A stretch of 64,000 nucleotides of DNA from Yoonia sp. (GTDB lineage Bacteria; Pseudomonadota; Alphaproteobacteria; Rhodobacterales; Rhodobacteraceae): positions 1 to 64,000 of the forward strand of contig NZ_JAFMHJ010000004.1 of NCBI RefSeq assembly GCF_017854565.1, read 5' to 3'. The notes under the pieces were generated by a model. It was not told the DNA's origin and made no database searches. It saw only the letters and a list, made by a program, of their open reading frames with translations. A program made the translations under genes and the position numbers. Position 1 is the first letter of the stretch. Each line of letters starts with the position of its first letter. Below, piece after piece: positions 38,192 through 48,301 of this stretch.

Positions 38192-40156
38192 ATGAGTCTG
38201 CCTCCCGGTTTCCTTGATGAGTTGCGCACCCGGCTGTCCCTTGGGCAGGTTGTTGGGCGCAAAGTCATGTGGGACACACGCAAGTCCAATCAGGGCAAGG
38301 GCGACCTATGGGCGCCGTGCCCCTTTCATCAGGAAAAATCCGCCAGCTTTCATGTGGATGATCGTAAAGGTTTTTATTATTGCTTTGGCTGTCACGCGAA
38401 GGGCGATGCGATTTCATTTGTCCGCGAGACCGAGAATGTCAGCTTCATGGAAGCAGTGCAAATTCTGGCCGCCGAGGCCGGGATGCCCGTGCCGGAAAAC
38501 GACCCTCAGGCCCAGCAGAAAGCTGATCAGCGGACCGGCCTGACGGAGGTGATGGAGCAGGCCGTGCAATGGCATCGGCTTCAGTTGCAGACTGCGGCGG
38601 CGGCGGAGGCGCGCGATTATCTGGTGCGTCGTGGCTTGAGCCCGGAGGCGCAGGCGCGTTGGGACATCGGTTTTGCGCCCGACAATGGCGGCATTTTGGC
38701 CTATTTGACGGGTAAGGGGATTGATCCCAAGTTGGTCATCGAGGCGGGGCTTGCTGCGCCAAGTGAACGGGGTGGCGCGCCATATGACCGGTTTCGTGGC
38801 CGCATTATTTTCCCGATTCGCGATGGACGGGACCGACCCATTGGGTTGGGCGGGCGCGCAATGGACCCCAATGCGCGTGCGAAATACCTGAATTCGCCCG
38901 AGACGCCGCTGTTTGACAAGGGGCGCAGCCTGTATAATCAGGGGCCTGCGCGTGGCGCTGCGGGCAAGGGTCTGCCGCTGATCGTGGCCGAAGGTTACAT
39001 GGATGTGATTGCCCTGTCAGAGGCGGGGTTCGGGGCGGTCGTGGCGCCGCTTGGCACGGCGATTACCGAACATCAGCTACGCCTGTTATGGCGTATCGCG
39101 CCCGAGCCGATCATCGCGCTGGATGGCGATACGGCAGGTTTGCGGGCCGCCATGCGTGTGATTGATGTGGCGCTGCCGCTGTTGGAGGCGGGGCAATCGC
39201 TGCGATTTGCGTTGATGCCAGAGGGGCTTGACCCCGATGATCTGATCAAGACGCAGGGGGCTGGGGCCATGCAGAAGCTGCTTGATGGTGCCATTCCCAT
39301 GGTGCAACTGTTGTGGCAGCGCGAAACCGAGGGCAAGAGTATCGACAGCCCCGAGCGCAAGGCTGCTTTGGACAAGGTGTTGCGCGAAAAGATCAAGTTG
39401 ATTGCCGATCCGTCGATCCGAAATCACTATGGCGATGCGATCAAACAGATGCGCTGGGAGTTGTTCAGCAACCGCAGGCCTGCGGCGCGCAGGAATTTGC
39501 AAAAAGCCTGGTCGCGCAATCAAGACCCCTGGCAGCGCGATATCAGCCCGGTTGCGACCAGCAAGATGTCATTTCTGGGTGCGGGAGCGGCGGATGAAGA
39601 TCATCTGCGCGAGGCGGTCATTCTGGCGACCCTGATCGCCACCCCGGCTGTTGCCCCGGAATTCGAGATGATCCTTGAACGGATGGACAGTCGTGACGCC
39701 GGACATCGCGATATTTTGGCCAGCATCTTGCGGCATCTGGGCAACCATGATTTGGGAGCCGCAGTGCGTGCCGATCTTGGTGGTGCGCCCCTTGAAAAGC
39801 TGATGGCGCAGAACCATGTCGCTATCAGCCCTGCAATTCGCCGCGGCGGTGATGTGACCGTCGCACGTTTGTGTCTGGCCGAAGAATTCGCCAAGCTGGC
39901 CGCGCGCCGGGGACATGCACGCGAAATCGAGGATGCCGTCCAGGACCTGAGTGGTGTGGCCGATGAAGGTTTGACGTGGCGTTTGGCGCAGGCTTCGGCT
40001 GCGATGGACCGGGCAGAGCGCGGCGATACCGAGGATCGGGCAGAGTATGATTTTGGCGCCAATGGGGCGCGCATGAAGAAAGACGAACGCAATGCGCTGG
40101 ATGATCTGGTCGATGGAATCAACTTTGCCAAGGGGCATGAACGACCTAAGTCATGA
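38192..40156 (+). CDS. dnaG: DNA primase
   Basis: A 654-residue primase that makes RNA primers at the replication fork. ATG 38192 follows GGAGG by 5 bases, so the upstream in-frame ATG at 38144 is rejected. The CHC2 zinc site is Cys43, His46, Cys64 and Cys67 (CPFHQEKS, CFGCHAKGD). The TOPRIM core shows VAEGYMDVIAL and ALDGDTAGLRA, and the DnaB-binding C-terminal helical part ends normally. It lies directly upstream of rpoD, the classic macromolecular synthesis order. Confidence 0.96.
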   Translation: MSLPPGFLDELRTRLSLGQVVGRKVMWDTRKSNQGKGDLWAPCPFHQEKSASFHVDDRKGFYYCFGCHAKGDAISFVRETENVSFMEAVQILAAEAGMPVPENDPQAQQKADQRTGLTEVMEQAVQWHRLQLQTAAAAEARDYLVRRGLSPEAQARWDIGFAPDNGGILAYLTGKGIDPKLVIEAGLAAPSERGGAPYDRFRGRIIFPIRDGRDRPIGLGGRAMDPNARAKYLNSPETPLFDKGRSLYNQGPARGAAGKGLPLIVAEGYMDVIALSEAGFGAVVAPLGTAITEHQLRLLWRIAPEPIIALDGDTAGLRAAMRVIDVALPLLEAGQSLRFALMPEGLDPDDLIKTQGAGAMQKLLDGAIPMVQLLWQRETEGKSIDSPERKAALDKVLREKIKLIADPSIRNHYGDAIKQMRWELFSNRRPAARRNLQKAWSRNQDPWQRDISPVATSKMSFLGAGAADEDHLREAVILATLIATPAVAPEFEMILERMDSRDAGHRDILASILRHLGNHDLGAAVRADLGGAPLEKLMAQNHVAISPAIRRGGDVTVARLCLAEEFAKLAARRGHAREIEDAVQDLSGVADEGLTWRLAQASAAMDRAERGDTEDRAEYDFGANGARMKKDERNALDDLVDGINFAKGHERPKS

Positions 40157-40285
40157 CTGGCGCAACATACTTTGAAAATAAGGCGTGATCTGCTTGCGAA
40201 TCGTTCCGATGCGGGATTGATTCGACCTTAACCGAATCAGCCGAATCATATCGGCGGACAATTGACGACTTTGAAAGGGCCCCGA

Positions 40286-42265
40286 ATGGCTGCGAAAGAT
40301 ACAGACGATCATAAGGATGCAGACCAGGACGGAGATATCAGCCTTGATATGAGCCAAGCCGCGGTCAAAAAGATGATCGCTGATGCACGCGAACGGGGCT
40401 ACATCACCTACGATCAGTTGAACGCGGTTCTGCCGCCTGAGCAGGTATCGTCGGATCAGATCGAAGATGTGATGTCGATGTTGTCCGAAATGGGCATTCA
40501 GGTCACCGAGGACGAAGAATCCGAAGAGAGCGAAGAGCCGCAGGGTGGCACCGATGTTGCGACCATTGCGGGATCGCGCGATGTGACAATCGGCGGCGCC
40601 GAGGCTGAGAAGCTGGACCGTACCGATGACCCCGTGCGGATGTATCTGCGCGAAATGGGCTCGGTCGAGTTGCTTTCGCGCGAGGGCGAGATCGCGATTG
40701 CCAAGCGGATCGAGGCGGGCCGGAATACGATGATTCTCGGGCTGTGTGAAAGCCCGCTGACGTTTCAGGCGATCACGATCTGGCGCGACGAATTGTTGTC
40801 CGAAGACATTTTGTTGCGCGATGTGATCGACCTTGAAACCACCTTTGGCAATCAGCTGGAGGAAGACGGCGACGAACCCGTTGTTGCCCCCATTGCCGGA
40901 GTCGCGACGGCCGAAAAAACGGCGTCCGAGGAATTGGACGCAGACGGCAATCCGATCGCGAAGGACGATGAAGAAGACGATGATGAACAGGCCAATATGT
41001 CACTGGCCGCGATGGAGGCCGCACTGAAGCCGCGCGTGCTGGAAACATTGGAAATCATCGCCCGCGACTTTGGCAAGCTGTCCGACATGCAGGACGCCCG
41101 GATGTCGGCGACCCTGAATGAGGATTCGTCGTTTTCGGTCAAGGATGAAAAGAAGTACCAGAAACTGCGCTCCGAGATTGTGGAACGGGTGAATTCGATG
41201 CACCTGCACAACAACCGGATCGAGGCGCTGATTGATCAGATGTACGGGATTAACCGCCGGATCATGTCAATCGACAGCTCGATGGTAAAGCTGGCCGATC
41301 AGGCCCGGATCAACCGCCGTGAGTTTATTGACGCGTACCGGGGACGCGAATTGGACCCCAACTGGCTGGACGATATGGCCGAAAAGGCCGGGCGCGGCTG
41401 GCAGGGTCTGGTCGAAAAATCGACCGCCAAGATCGAAGAACTGCGCGGCGAGATGGCGCAGGTCGGGCAATATGTCGGTGTGGATATCACGGAATTCCGC
41501 CGGATCGTGCAGCAGGTCCAGAAGGGCGAAAAAGAAGCGCGGCAGGCCAAGAAAGAAATGGTCGAGGCGAACCTGCGGCTCGTTATTTCGATCGCGAAGA
41601 AATACACCAACCGCGGCCTGCAGTTTCTGGATTTGATTCAGGAAGGCAACATCGGCCTGATGAAGGCGGTCGATAAGTTCGAATATCGTCGCGGGTATAA
41701 GTTTAGCACCTATGCAACATGGTGGATTCGTCAGGCGATCACCCGGTCCATCGCGGATCAGGCGCGCACGATCCGGATTCCCGTCCACATGATCGAGACG
41801 ATCAACAAACTGGTCCGGACGGGCCGCCAGATGCTGCACGAAATTGGCCGCGAACCGACACCCGAGGAATTGGCGGAAAAGCTGCAGATGCCATTGGAAA
41901 AGGTCCGCAAGGTGATGAAAATCGCCAAGGAGCCGATTTCGCTGGAAACGCCGATCGGCGACGAGGAAGACAGCCAGCTTGGCGATTTCATCGAAGACAA
42001 GAACGCGATCCTGCCGTTGGATTCCGCCATTCAGGAGAACCTGAAGGAAACCACGACGCGTGTGTTGGCATCGCTAACCCCGCGCGAAGAACGCGTGCTG
42101 CGGATGCGGTTCGGCATCGGCATGAACACCGACCACACGCTGGAAGAGGTCGGCCAGCAGTTTAGTGTGACCCGCGAGCGGATCCGCCAGATTGAGGCGA
42201 AAGCGCTGCGCAAGCTGAAACATCCGAGTCGGAGCAGGAAGCTGCGAAGTTTTCTCGATCAGTAA
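40286..42265 (+). CDS. rpoD: Primary sigma factor RpoD (sigma-70)
   Basis: A 659-residue housekeeping sigma factor. ATG 40286 has AAGGG 8 bases upstream and is preferred over TTG 40262. Region 1.1 is at the start ([24 protein letters not shown]), then a long acidic spacer (EDDDEQANM), region 2 with [20 protein letters not shown] and the -10 recognition helix [13 protein letters not shown], region 3, and region 4 with the -35 HTH ([18 protein letters not shown]). Its length is standard for alphaproteobacteria. It is followed by a strong terminator. Confidence 0.97.
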   Translation: MAAKDTDDHKDADQDGDISLDMSQAAVKKMIADARERGYITYDQLNAVLPPEQVSSDQIEDVMSMLSEMGIQVTEDEESEESEEPQGGTDVATIAGSRDVTIGGAEAEKLDRTDDPVRMYLREMGSVELLSREGEIAIAKRIEAGRNTMILGLCESPLTFQAITIWRDELLSEDILLRDVIDLETTFGNQLEEDGDEPVVAPIAGVATAEKTASEELDADGNPIAKDDEEDDDEQANMSLAAMEAALKPRVLETLEIIARDFGKLSDMQDARMSATLNEDSSFSVKDEKKYQKLRSEIVERVNSMHLHNNRIEALIDQMYGINRRIMSIDSSMVKLADQARINRREFIDAYRGRELDPNWLDDMAEKAGRGWQGLVEKSTAKIEELRGEMAQVGQYVGVDITEFRRIVQQVQKGEKEARQAKKEMVEANLRLVISIAKKYTNRGLQFLDLIQEGNIGLMKAVDKFEYRRGYKFSTYATWWIRQAITRSIADQARTIRIPVHMIETINKLVRTGRQMLHEIGREPTPEELAEKLQMPLEKVRKVMKIAKEPISLETPIGDEEDSQLGDFIEDKNAILPLDSAIQENLKETTTRVLASLTPREERVLRMRFGIGMNTDHTLEEVGQQFSVTRERIRQIEAKALRKLKHPSRSRKLRSFLDQ

Positions 42266-42276
42266 CCCCGAGAAGG

Positions 42277-42304
42277 AAAGGCGCCCCGCAGGGCGCCTTT
42301 TTTA
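42277..42304 (+). terminator. Strong rho-independent terminator after rpoD
   Basis: A perfect 10-bp stem AAAGGCGCCC / GGGCGCCTTT with the loop CGCA and the tail TTTT begins 11 bases after the rpoD stop. Confidence 0.92.
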
Positions 42305-42533
42305 GTTTATACCGACCCAGATGCAGATGCGTGGGTGCCAGCCGGAGCCTAATGGATATGCGATTTCCTTGGCCGCGCGGGGCAGGTCGCCGGTTGATCT
42401 AAATGCACGGCCGCGCGCCCGGTCTTGCAACCGCGACGATTGAGAAAGATCAAATCGTGGTCATCCTGCGATCTTTAGGTTGTTCAACATGGGTCGGCGT
42501 GTCTGACCAGAGCGCAACCAAAGCGAGGACGCC

Positions 42534-42695
42534 ATGAAATTTATGATCTGGACTGCGGGCATTGTTGCGGCCTTTGCCCTGACCGCCTGCGCGCAAGACG
42601 GGCGGTATCCGCTGTCGGGCGAGGCGTGCGCGCCCACGGACCCGGTGCTGTCGCTTGACGCCAGCAATTATATGGTGGTGCCGATGATCCGCTAA
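42534..42695 (+). CDS. Small lipoprotein (53 residues)
   Basis: A short reading frame with GAGGA 5-9 bases before the ATG. The N-terminus MKFMIWTAGIVAAFALTAC is a clear lipoprotein signal with the lipobox LTAC and Cys at residue 19. The mature part is about 35 residues with one further Cys (GEACAPTDP) and no known motif. It is too short for most gene finders. Its role is unknown; it is alone, between the rpoD terminator and another small exported gene. Confidence 0.65.
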   Translation: MKFMIWTAGIVAAFALTACAQDGRYPLSGEACAPTDPVLSLDASNYMVVPMIR

Positions 42696-42853
42696 ATTGC
42701 GCCATTTGCCCGGCGGGACGTGACCCCGGCGCGGTCTTTCTGGGATAACATCTGTGCCAGCTTTGATCAATTCTGGCATATTTTTGCCTGATTTTAGTAG
42801 CAATATAACTCGTGTTTGATGAGTCGGTTCTGGTGCTACGGTCAGGTGTCTTC

Positions 42854-43063
42854 ATGTTCAGAGTATCGCGTTTGTGCGCCATAATTATTGTGGCCTTATT
42901 GGTCGCCACGGCGGCACATGCCTATGGGGCAAAACCTTTGATTGTTGTAAGACCGGGGCAGGACGTGCGGGTGGCACAGATGTGTCCGCCGCGGATCAGC
43001 CCGCAAATGGCCGCCGCTTTTGGTCTGCCAGTGCTGACGGTGCGGCCCTGTGCTGCGCGCTAA
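42854..43063 (+). CDS. Small secreted protein (69 residues)
   Basis: A 69-residue frame with a signal peptide (RLCAIIIVALLVATAAHA) and a probable cleavage after AHA. The mature part has two Cys (MCPPRISPQM, VRPCAAR) that could form a disulphide. The in-frame ATG at 42812 is an alternative start but would put the hydrophobic segment further inside. No ribosome site is strong. Function unknown; presence is supported mainly by the signal peptide and spacing. Confidence 0.5.
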   Translation: MFRVSRLCAIIIVALLVATAAHAYGAKPLIVVRPGQDVRVAQMCPPRISPQMAAAFGLPVLTVRPCAAR

Positions 43064-43260
43064 AGCGGCGCTTGACGTGCAGTTGACGCCCCGTTTCATG
43101 ATCCTGACCCCGGGCCCAAACCAAAGCCGACCCTGCGCGCTGCGGTTTTTGTCCTGCATGTAGCGGTGCAATTTGCCCACTACCCAAAACCTGTACACGT
43201 TCCTATAGTGGCTGTGGATAAATGGGGCTCAGGCCCCAGCACTGGACATAAGGACCCGAT

Positions 43261-43731
43261 ATGCGTTGCCCCTTTTGCGGAAATGTTGACACGCAGGTAA
43301 AAGATTCTCGCCCGGCTGAAGACCACGTTGCAATTCGCCGGCGTCGCCTTTGCCCGGCATGTGGTGGCCGGTTTACGACATACGAGCGCGTGCAGCTGCG
43401 CGATCTGGTGGTGATCAAATCGAACGGTCGGCGCGAGGATTTTGACCGGCCCAAGTTGGAACGCTCAATCAGGATTGCGTTGCAGAAACGCCCGGTGGAG
43501 CCGGAACGGATGGACCAGATGATCAGTGGCATCGTGCGCCGGTTGGAAAGTCTGGGCGAAACCGACATCCCGTCGGGCACCATTGGTGAGATCGTCATGG
43601 AAAGCCTGGCACGGATTGATACGGTCGCCTACGTGCGGTTTGCGAGCGTCTACAAGAATTTCCAGGCTGCGGATGATTTCGATAAATTTGTCAGTGAATT
43701 ACGCCCCGGCGCCGCCGCAGAAGACGAGTGA
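43261..43731 (+). CDS. nrdR: Transcriptional repressor NrdR
   Basis: A 156-residue repressor of ribonucleotide reductase genes. The zinc ribbon is formed by Cys3, Cys6, Cys31 and Cys34 ([15 protein letters not shown]). The ATP-cone domain follows ([21 protein letters not shown]). The C-terminal part includes [17 protein letters not shown]. Its stop overlaps the GTG start of ribD (GTGA). This link with ribD is widely conserved. Confidence 0.96.
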   Translation: MRCPFCGNVDTQVKDSRPAEDHVAIRRRRLCPACGGRFTTYERVQLRDLVVIKSNGRREDFDRPKLERSIRIALQKRPVEPERMDQMISGIVRRLESLGETDIPSGTIGEIVMESLARIDTVAYVRFASVYKNFQAADDFDKFVSELRPGAAAEDE

Positions 43732-44816
43732 GCGCAGCAGCTGACGCCCGTTTCATGGCGCTGGCCCTGACCTTGGGGCGGCGCGGCATGGGGCGCGTGT
43801 GGCCCAATCCGGCGGTTGGCTGCGTGATCGTCAAGGATGGCGTGATTGTCGGGCGCGGGCAGACCGCTGACGGCGGGCGCCCCCATGCCGAGACTTTGGC
43901 GCTGGCGCAGGCCGGACCTGCCGCGCGCGGTGCCACCGCCTATGTCACGCTGGAGCCTTGCGCCCATCACGGCAGGACGCCGCCCTGTGCCACGGCGCTG
44001 ATCGCGGCCAAGGTAGCGCGCGTCGTGATTGCGGCGGGCGACCCTGACCCGCGGGTGGCCGGGCGTGGTATCACGATGTTGCGCGACGCCGGGATTGATG
44101 TGGATACCAATGTGCTGGGCGATGCGGCGGCGCGGGACCATGCCGGATTTCTGCTGCGGGTCACGCAGAACCGCCCGTTTGTCACGCTCAAGCTGGCCGG
44201 AACGCTGGATGGGCGTATCGCCACGGCGGCGGGTGAAAGCCAATGGATTACCGGGCCTGATGCGCGCCGCGCGGTCCATATGATGCGTGCGCGCCACGAT
44301 GCGGTGCTGGTTGGGGCCGGGACCGTGCGGGCCGATGATCCGGCGCTGACGGTGCGCGGCATGGGGCTGACCCGGCAGCCCGTGCGCGTGGTGATGTCGC
44401 GCGCGATGAAAATTCCTGCGACGGGGCAGTTGGCCAATAGCGCCCGCGAAACGCCTGTATGGCTTTGCCATGGGCAGGGTGCGAACGTCACGGCGTGGAC
44501 GCTGAAGGGGGCTGTCAGCCTGCCCTGTACGGTCACTGCCGGGCAGGTCGATCCGGTTGCGGCCATGCAGGTGCTGGCCGCGCAAGGCATCACGCGGGTA
44601 TTTTGCGAGGGTGGTGGCATGGTTGCCGCGTCGTTGCTTTCAGCGGGGCTGGTTGATGCGCTGGTCGTGTTTACGGCGGGCATTGTCATCGGTGCAGAGG
44701 GCACACCGGCCCTGTCGGCGATGGGGATCGACAGGCTGGCCGCTGCGCCGCGATTTGAATTGGATCAGGTGCGCGCGGTCGGCGGCGACATCATGCACCG
44801 TTGGGTCCGCGTCTAG
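43728..44816 (+). CDS. ribD: Riboflavin biosynthesis deaminase/reductase RibD
   Basis: A 362-residue two-domain enzyme that deaminates and then reduces the pyrimidine intermediate of flavin synthesis. The deaminase zinc site is HAE (53-55) with Cys78 and Cys87 ([12 protein letters not shown]). The reductase domain from ~150 has [14 protein letters not shown] and the Gly-rich [14 protein letters not shown]. The start is GTG overlapping the nrdR stop. The rest of the pathway, ribE-ribBA-ribH, resumes 3.5 kb downstream, after two capsule genes on the other strand. Confidence 0.95.
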   Translation: MSAAADARFMALALTLGRRGMGRVWPNPAVGCVIVKDGVIVGRGQTADGGRPHAETLALAQAGPAARGATAYVTLEPCAHHGRTPPCATALIAAKVARVVIAAGDPDPRVAGRGITMLRDAGIDVDTNVLGDAAARDHAGFLLRVTQNRPFVTLKLAGTLDGRIATAAGESQWITGPDARRAVHMMRARHDAVLVGAGTVRADDPALTVRGMGLTRQPVRVVMSRAMKIPATGQLANSARETPVWLCHGQGANVTAWTLKGAVSLPCTVTAGQVDPVAAMQVLAAQGITRVFCEGGGMVAASLLSAGLVDALVVFTAGIVIGAEGTPALSAMGIDRLAAAPRFELDQVRAVGGDIMHRWVRV

Positions 44817-46810
44817 CGCCACAGTGACGCATAGCTGGCCAAGAGACCCTGCAGCTTGGCAAGGCTGCGGTTCATCGGTCCGGGGCTGGGGATGTCATTG
44901 TTTTCGAGCCGGTCAACGATGACTTCGACCGGGCAAGCCAGCCCGGTTACCGGATCGAAATAGCGCGGATAAGCGATGAGCGTGGCATGGACCAATGCGA
45001 CCAGATCAACCTGCGCCGTGCGGCGTGTGATCGGCATGGCCCGGTCATCGGTCAAGCCCCATCCGGCATAGAACGGCATCCCCAGACAGGTCACTTGCTT
45101 GCCGCGCAGCAAGGCTTCGAACCCCAGCAGCGACGTCATTGTCCACACCTCATCGACGGCAGTCAGCGCGGCAATCGGATCTGATCGGGTCAGGACCACG
45201 TCTGCGACCTGATCTGCGTCGGGCACCGCACCGGGGCGCAACCCGGCCTCGATGTCGGGATGGGGTTTGTAAATGATCACAGCCGCGGGGTTGGCCGCAC
45301 GGACCATGCCAAGCAAGGCGCGGTTGGTCGTGATATCTGCGGTTCCCAACCGGATTGACGCATCATCTTCGACTTGGCCGGGCACCAGAATACGGCGGCC
45401 TTTGGGCAGGTCAGGCAGGGGGTGGGCGTGCCGCAGATTGTACTTGGACAGCCCTGCATCGGTGATCCGGTCGATCAAGGCGGCTGCGCGCGTGCGTTGC
45501 GTATCGTCAAGGTCGGGGGCTGCATTGATCAGGTTTTCCAGCCGACTGGGCCGCGTCGCGTCATAGTAGATGCCAATGTCATCCAGCACCAAGCTGAGCG
45601 GCGCAACCAGATCGGCCCCCAACCCGCGCGAGCGCACAAAGCCATCTTCGACCAGCACCGCATCGGCGTGGCCTGTGTTTGCCCAGCACATCAGACGCCG
45701 TTGCGTGGCCTTTGCCTTGGCGAAGGCGGGTGGACCATCTGCAAACTGGACGCGTTTGGTTCCGCCGAAGATCTTTTGCAGCGGCCCGCGTTTCCAAAGC
45801 CGCATATCTGCCGCGACCCAGCCGCGATGATCGTCGCGCCATGCGCCGCTGAGTGCGGTCAGGGTCGCGGCCGCCTCCTCGAAGGTGCAGAGGCGATCGT
45901 GATAGGGGTCGTACCAGGTTGGATAAAGCAACATCGCGCCCGCAAATAACTGCGCGCGCGTCAGATTGCGCTGGCGGCGCTGCAACGGCGTGCGATCATC
46001 CGTCAGCCCCCATCCCATATAAAAGGGCTGGCCAAAGACGACCGGTTTGTGCCCGGCCAGAATTGCTTCGAACCCCAGTTGTGAACTGACGGTGTAGACT
46101 GCAATCGCCCCCTCCAGCAACGCCCAGGGTGACAGCGGCGCATCGCAAATGCTGATCCGGTCGGTTGCATCCTGGGGTTTGAAATACCCCGCACGGTGGC
46201 CTGCTGTGGTTTCGGGATGCGTCTTGATCACGATGGGCGCACCGGGGTGTTCGGTCTGGGCGTAGAACAGCATTTCGAGGAAGGTATTGCTGTCGGCCCC
46301 GCTGGCCTTGATGGATGCGTCTTTGCGGGTCTGATCAATCACCAGAACATAGCCCGGCGCGGGCGCGGGCAGTGCGGGGTCAAAGGCATTGTATTTTGAC
46401 AAATGCGCGGTCTTCAGCGCGGCAATGCCCGCACGCGCACGGTTCAGCAGCGCCGTATCATCAAGCAGGTTTTCAGCCAGCAGTACTTCCAGGTCAGAGG
46501 GCGTGCGCGGGTCGAAATGCACGCCGCGCCGGTCGATGTTCAGCCCGATTGGCACATCGCCGGCGCGCCCCAGATTGACCGATCGCAAAAATGCGTCCTC
46601 TATTCGCACCACAGGGGCCGCGCGCCGTTCGGCAACGGTTTCACCGCGCGGCGCGGTCGGGCTGTGCCCCCAGACGCCGACCAGATCACCGGCGCCGGGC
46701 GCACCAAGCCGGATGTCATACCCCGCCAGATCAAGGATGCGCCTGACCCGGCCTTGGGTCAGAAAGCCGCCATTGTAGACATAAAGGTTTTGTCGCGCCT
46801 GATCCGCCAC
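44813..46810 (-). CDS. kpsC: Capsular polysaccharide beta-Kdo transferase KpsC-like
   Basis: A 665-residue protein with two related halves, each a Kdo-transferase-type domain. The duplication is visible: HLSKYNAFDP near 138 and GLSKYNLRHA near 470, and FYMGWGLTDDR near 270 and FYAGWGLTDDR near 600. KpsC and KpsS build the short Kdo linker joining capsule polymers to lipid. The gene follows kpsS in the same direction. Other capsule genes (kpsMT, kpsDE) are not in the window. Its 3' end overlaps the end of ribD by 4 bases. Confidence 0.85.
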   Translation of the reverse strand: MADQARQNLYVYNGGFLTQGRVRRILDLAGYDIRLGAPGAGDLVGVWGHSPTAPRGETVAERRAAPVVRIEDAFLRSVNLGRAGDVPIGLNIDRRGVHFDPRTPSDLEVLLAENLLDDTALLNRARAGIAALKTAHLSKYNAFDPALPAPAPGYVLVIDQTRKDASIKASGADSNTFLEMLFYAQTEHPGAPIVIKTHPETTAGHRAGYFKPQDATDRISICDAPLSPWALLEGAIAVYTVSSQLGFEAILAGHKPVVFGQPFYMGWGLTDDRTPLQRRQRNLTRAQLFAGAMLLYPTWYDPYHDRLCTFEEAAATLTALSGAWRDDHRGWVAADMRLWKRGPLQKIFGGTKRVQFADGPPAFAKAKATQRRLMCWANTGHADAVLVEDGFVRSRGLGADLVAPLSLVLDDIGIYYDATRPSRLENLINAAPDLDDTQRTRAAALIDRITDAGLSKYNLRHAHPLPDLPKGRRILVPGQVEDDASIRLGTADITTNRALLGMVRAANPAAVIIYKPHPDIEAGLRPGAVPDADQVADVVLTRSDPIAALTAVDEVWTMTSLLGFEALLRGKQVTCLGMPFYAGWGLTDDRAMPITRRTAQVDLVALVHATLIAYPRYFDPVTGLACPVEVIVDRLENNDIPSPGPMNRSLAKLQGLLASYASLWR

Positions 46811-46878
46811 GCGGTGTCCTTTTCAGTGGTTGCGCGAAACGCTAGGGCAAGGGTGCGGGGTTGGCCAGACCTGCCGTC

Positions 46879-48165
46879 TCAGTTCACCGCTTTCAAGCGA
46901 GGATGCGGCTGCGGTTCCGTCCGCTGCAACGCATCATATGGGTCTGCGCCGGACAGTAATTTGTCCACCAGATGGCGCAGCAATTGCTGGCGCCCTTTGG
47001 ATGCGTAAAAACTGCCGGGCACTTGGCTGGTCTCCAGCAAGAACCGACGATAGTCACGATAGGCGCGCCGGTTGGGGTAGCTTGGATTGGCAAAGAACTC
47101 TGGCAGTGGCTGATCGGATACGAACTCTGGCTGGTCATAGACGGCGGTGCCAAACACTTTGAGCGGGATGCCGCGCCAAAGCACCTGTTGGGCCGCCGTT
47201 GAATTGACCGTCACGGCGGTGCGGGCATCGTCGAGCAACTGTGCCAGTTTGCCGCCACGCACATAATGGACCCGCGCGGCGATGCCGTGCCGCGCGGCGA
47301 TTTCCCTGATCATGCAACGCAGTGGCGACTGCCCGTTTTCCAGCGGATGCGCCTTGAAAATCAAGTGGTGATGACGCGGCGCGCCTTTGGCAAAACCGAC
47401 GATGACAAGGTCCAGAAACTGGCCGATATCGTCAAATGGCGAATGGACCTGAAAGCTGGCGTCATGCTCTAGCTGCAGCAGTGCCAGATGGTAGGGGTGT
47501 CCGCTGGCCCTGATGCGCCGTGTCGCCCAACGGCGCTGCAGCGCGAACATCGGCATCAGAAGCAACCGTTTGGTGTAAAGCGCCGCCTCGCGGCCTATGG
47601 GCAGCGCGCGGTGGGTGCGAAACGCCGGGTATCGCCGGTTCAGGAACATGACGTACCAATGATACAGGGCACCGTAAAAGATATGCTGGCGCATGTCGCC
47701 CCAATGGGCGGATGGGGTCGGCATCTCGGTCTCGGACCGTGCGAGGCGGTTTTGCATGTCGGTCACCGACAGCCCCATCAGGCGCGAATTGCCATTGCTG
47801 CCGCCGCGTTCGTAGGTCACCCAATAGGGGCGCATGTAGCCTTCTTCGAACACATGGACCCGCAGACCGGCGGCCTGTGCCTGCCGCGCGGCCTGTGCAT
47901 GAATTGGGCGCGTATCCCCATAAAGAACGATGTCGGTGATGTGGCGGTCGCGCAGCAGGGTGGCGAGGGTGGCCGGCCAGTCCGCCAGCGCCGCGCGAAA
48001 CGGAATATAACCCGGTTCGCGCCACCAAAAGGCGGCGTCACCGGCGTTGAACCCGACCCGCCAGACGGTCGCCCCGGTGGCCCGCAGCATGCTGCCAAGC
48101 TGGCGGAAAAACGGCCCATGCGGTCCTTGCAGGAACAGAAAGTTGCGGTCGGGTGTTGGCGTCAT
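46879..48165 (-). CDS. kpsS: Capsular polysaccharide beta-Kdo transferase KpsS-like
   Basis: A 428-residue cytoplasmic protein. The start FLFLQGPHGPFFRQL, the motif FEEGYMRPYWVTYERGG and the C-terminal HPLENGQSPL and VNSTAAQQVLWRG match KpsS/Kdo transferase sequences. KpsS adds the first Kdo to lysophosphatidylglycerol in known systems. It heads a two-gene unit with kpsC. It is divergent from ribE, with about 135 bases between the starts. Confidence 0.85.
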   Translation of the reverse strand: MTPTPDRNFLFLQGPHGPFFRQLGSMLRATGATVWRVGFNAGDAAFWWREPGYIPFRAALADWPATLATLLRDRHITDIVLYGDTRPIHAQAARQAQAAGLRVHVFEEGYMRPYWVTYERGGSNGNSRLMGLSVTDMQNRLARSETEMPTPSAHWGDMRQHIFYGALYHWYVMFLNRRYPAFRTHRALPIGREAALYTKRLLLMPMFALQRRWATRRIRASGHPYHLALLQLEHDASFQVHSPFDDIGQFLDLVIVGFAKGAPRHHHLIFKAHPLENGQSPLRCMIREIAARHGIAARVHYVRGGKLAQLLDDARTAVTVNSTAAQQVLWRGIPLKVFGTAVYDQPEFVSDQPLPEFFANPSYPNRRAYRDYRRFLLETSQVPGSFYASKGRQQLLRHLVDKLLSGADPYDALQRTEPQPHPRLKAVN

Positions 48166-48301
48166 GATCCGGTTCTAGGTAACAAGTGTGCAGGTTTGGT
48201 TAGCAATGTTCTGTGACCGGATTGCGGCGCGCTGACAAGGATGTTGTCTTGCCCGTTGCGGGCCAAGCCGCTAGGTCATGGGAAAGCGAAAGGGTTGCGA
48301 C

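Noticed and set aside
48166-48301. FMN riboswitch before ribE
   Set aside because: The conserved FMN-element blocks are not present, and the spacer is only about 135 bases shared with a divergent gene.
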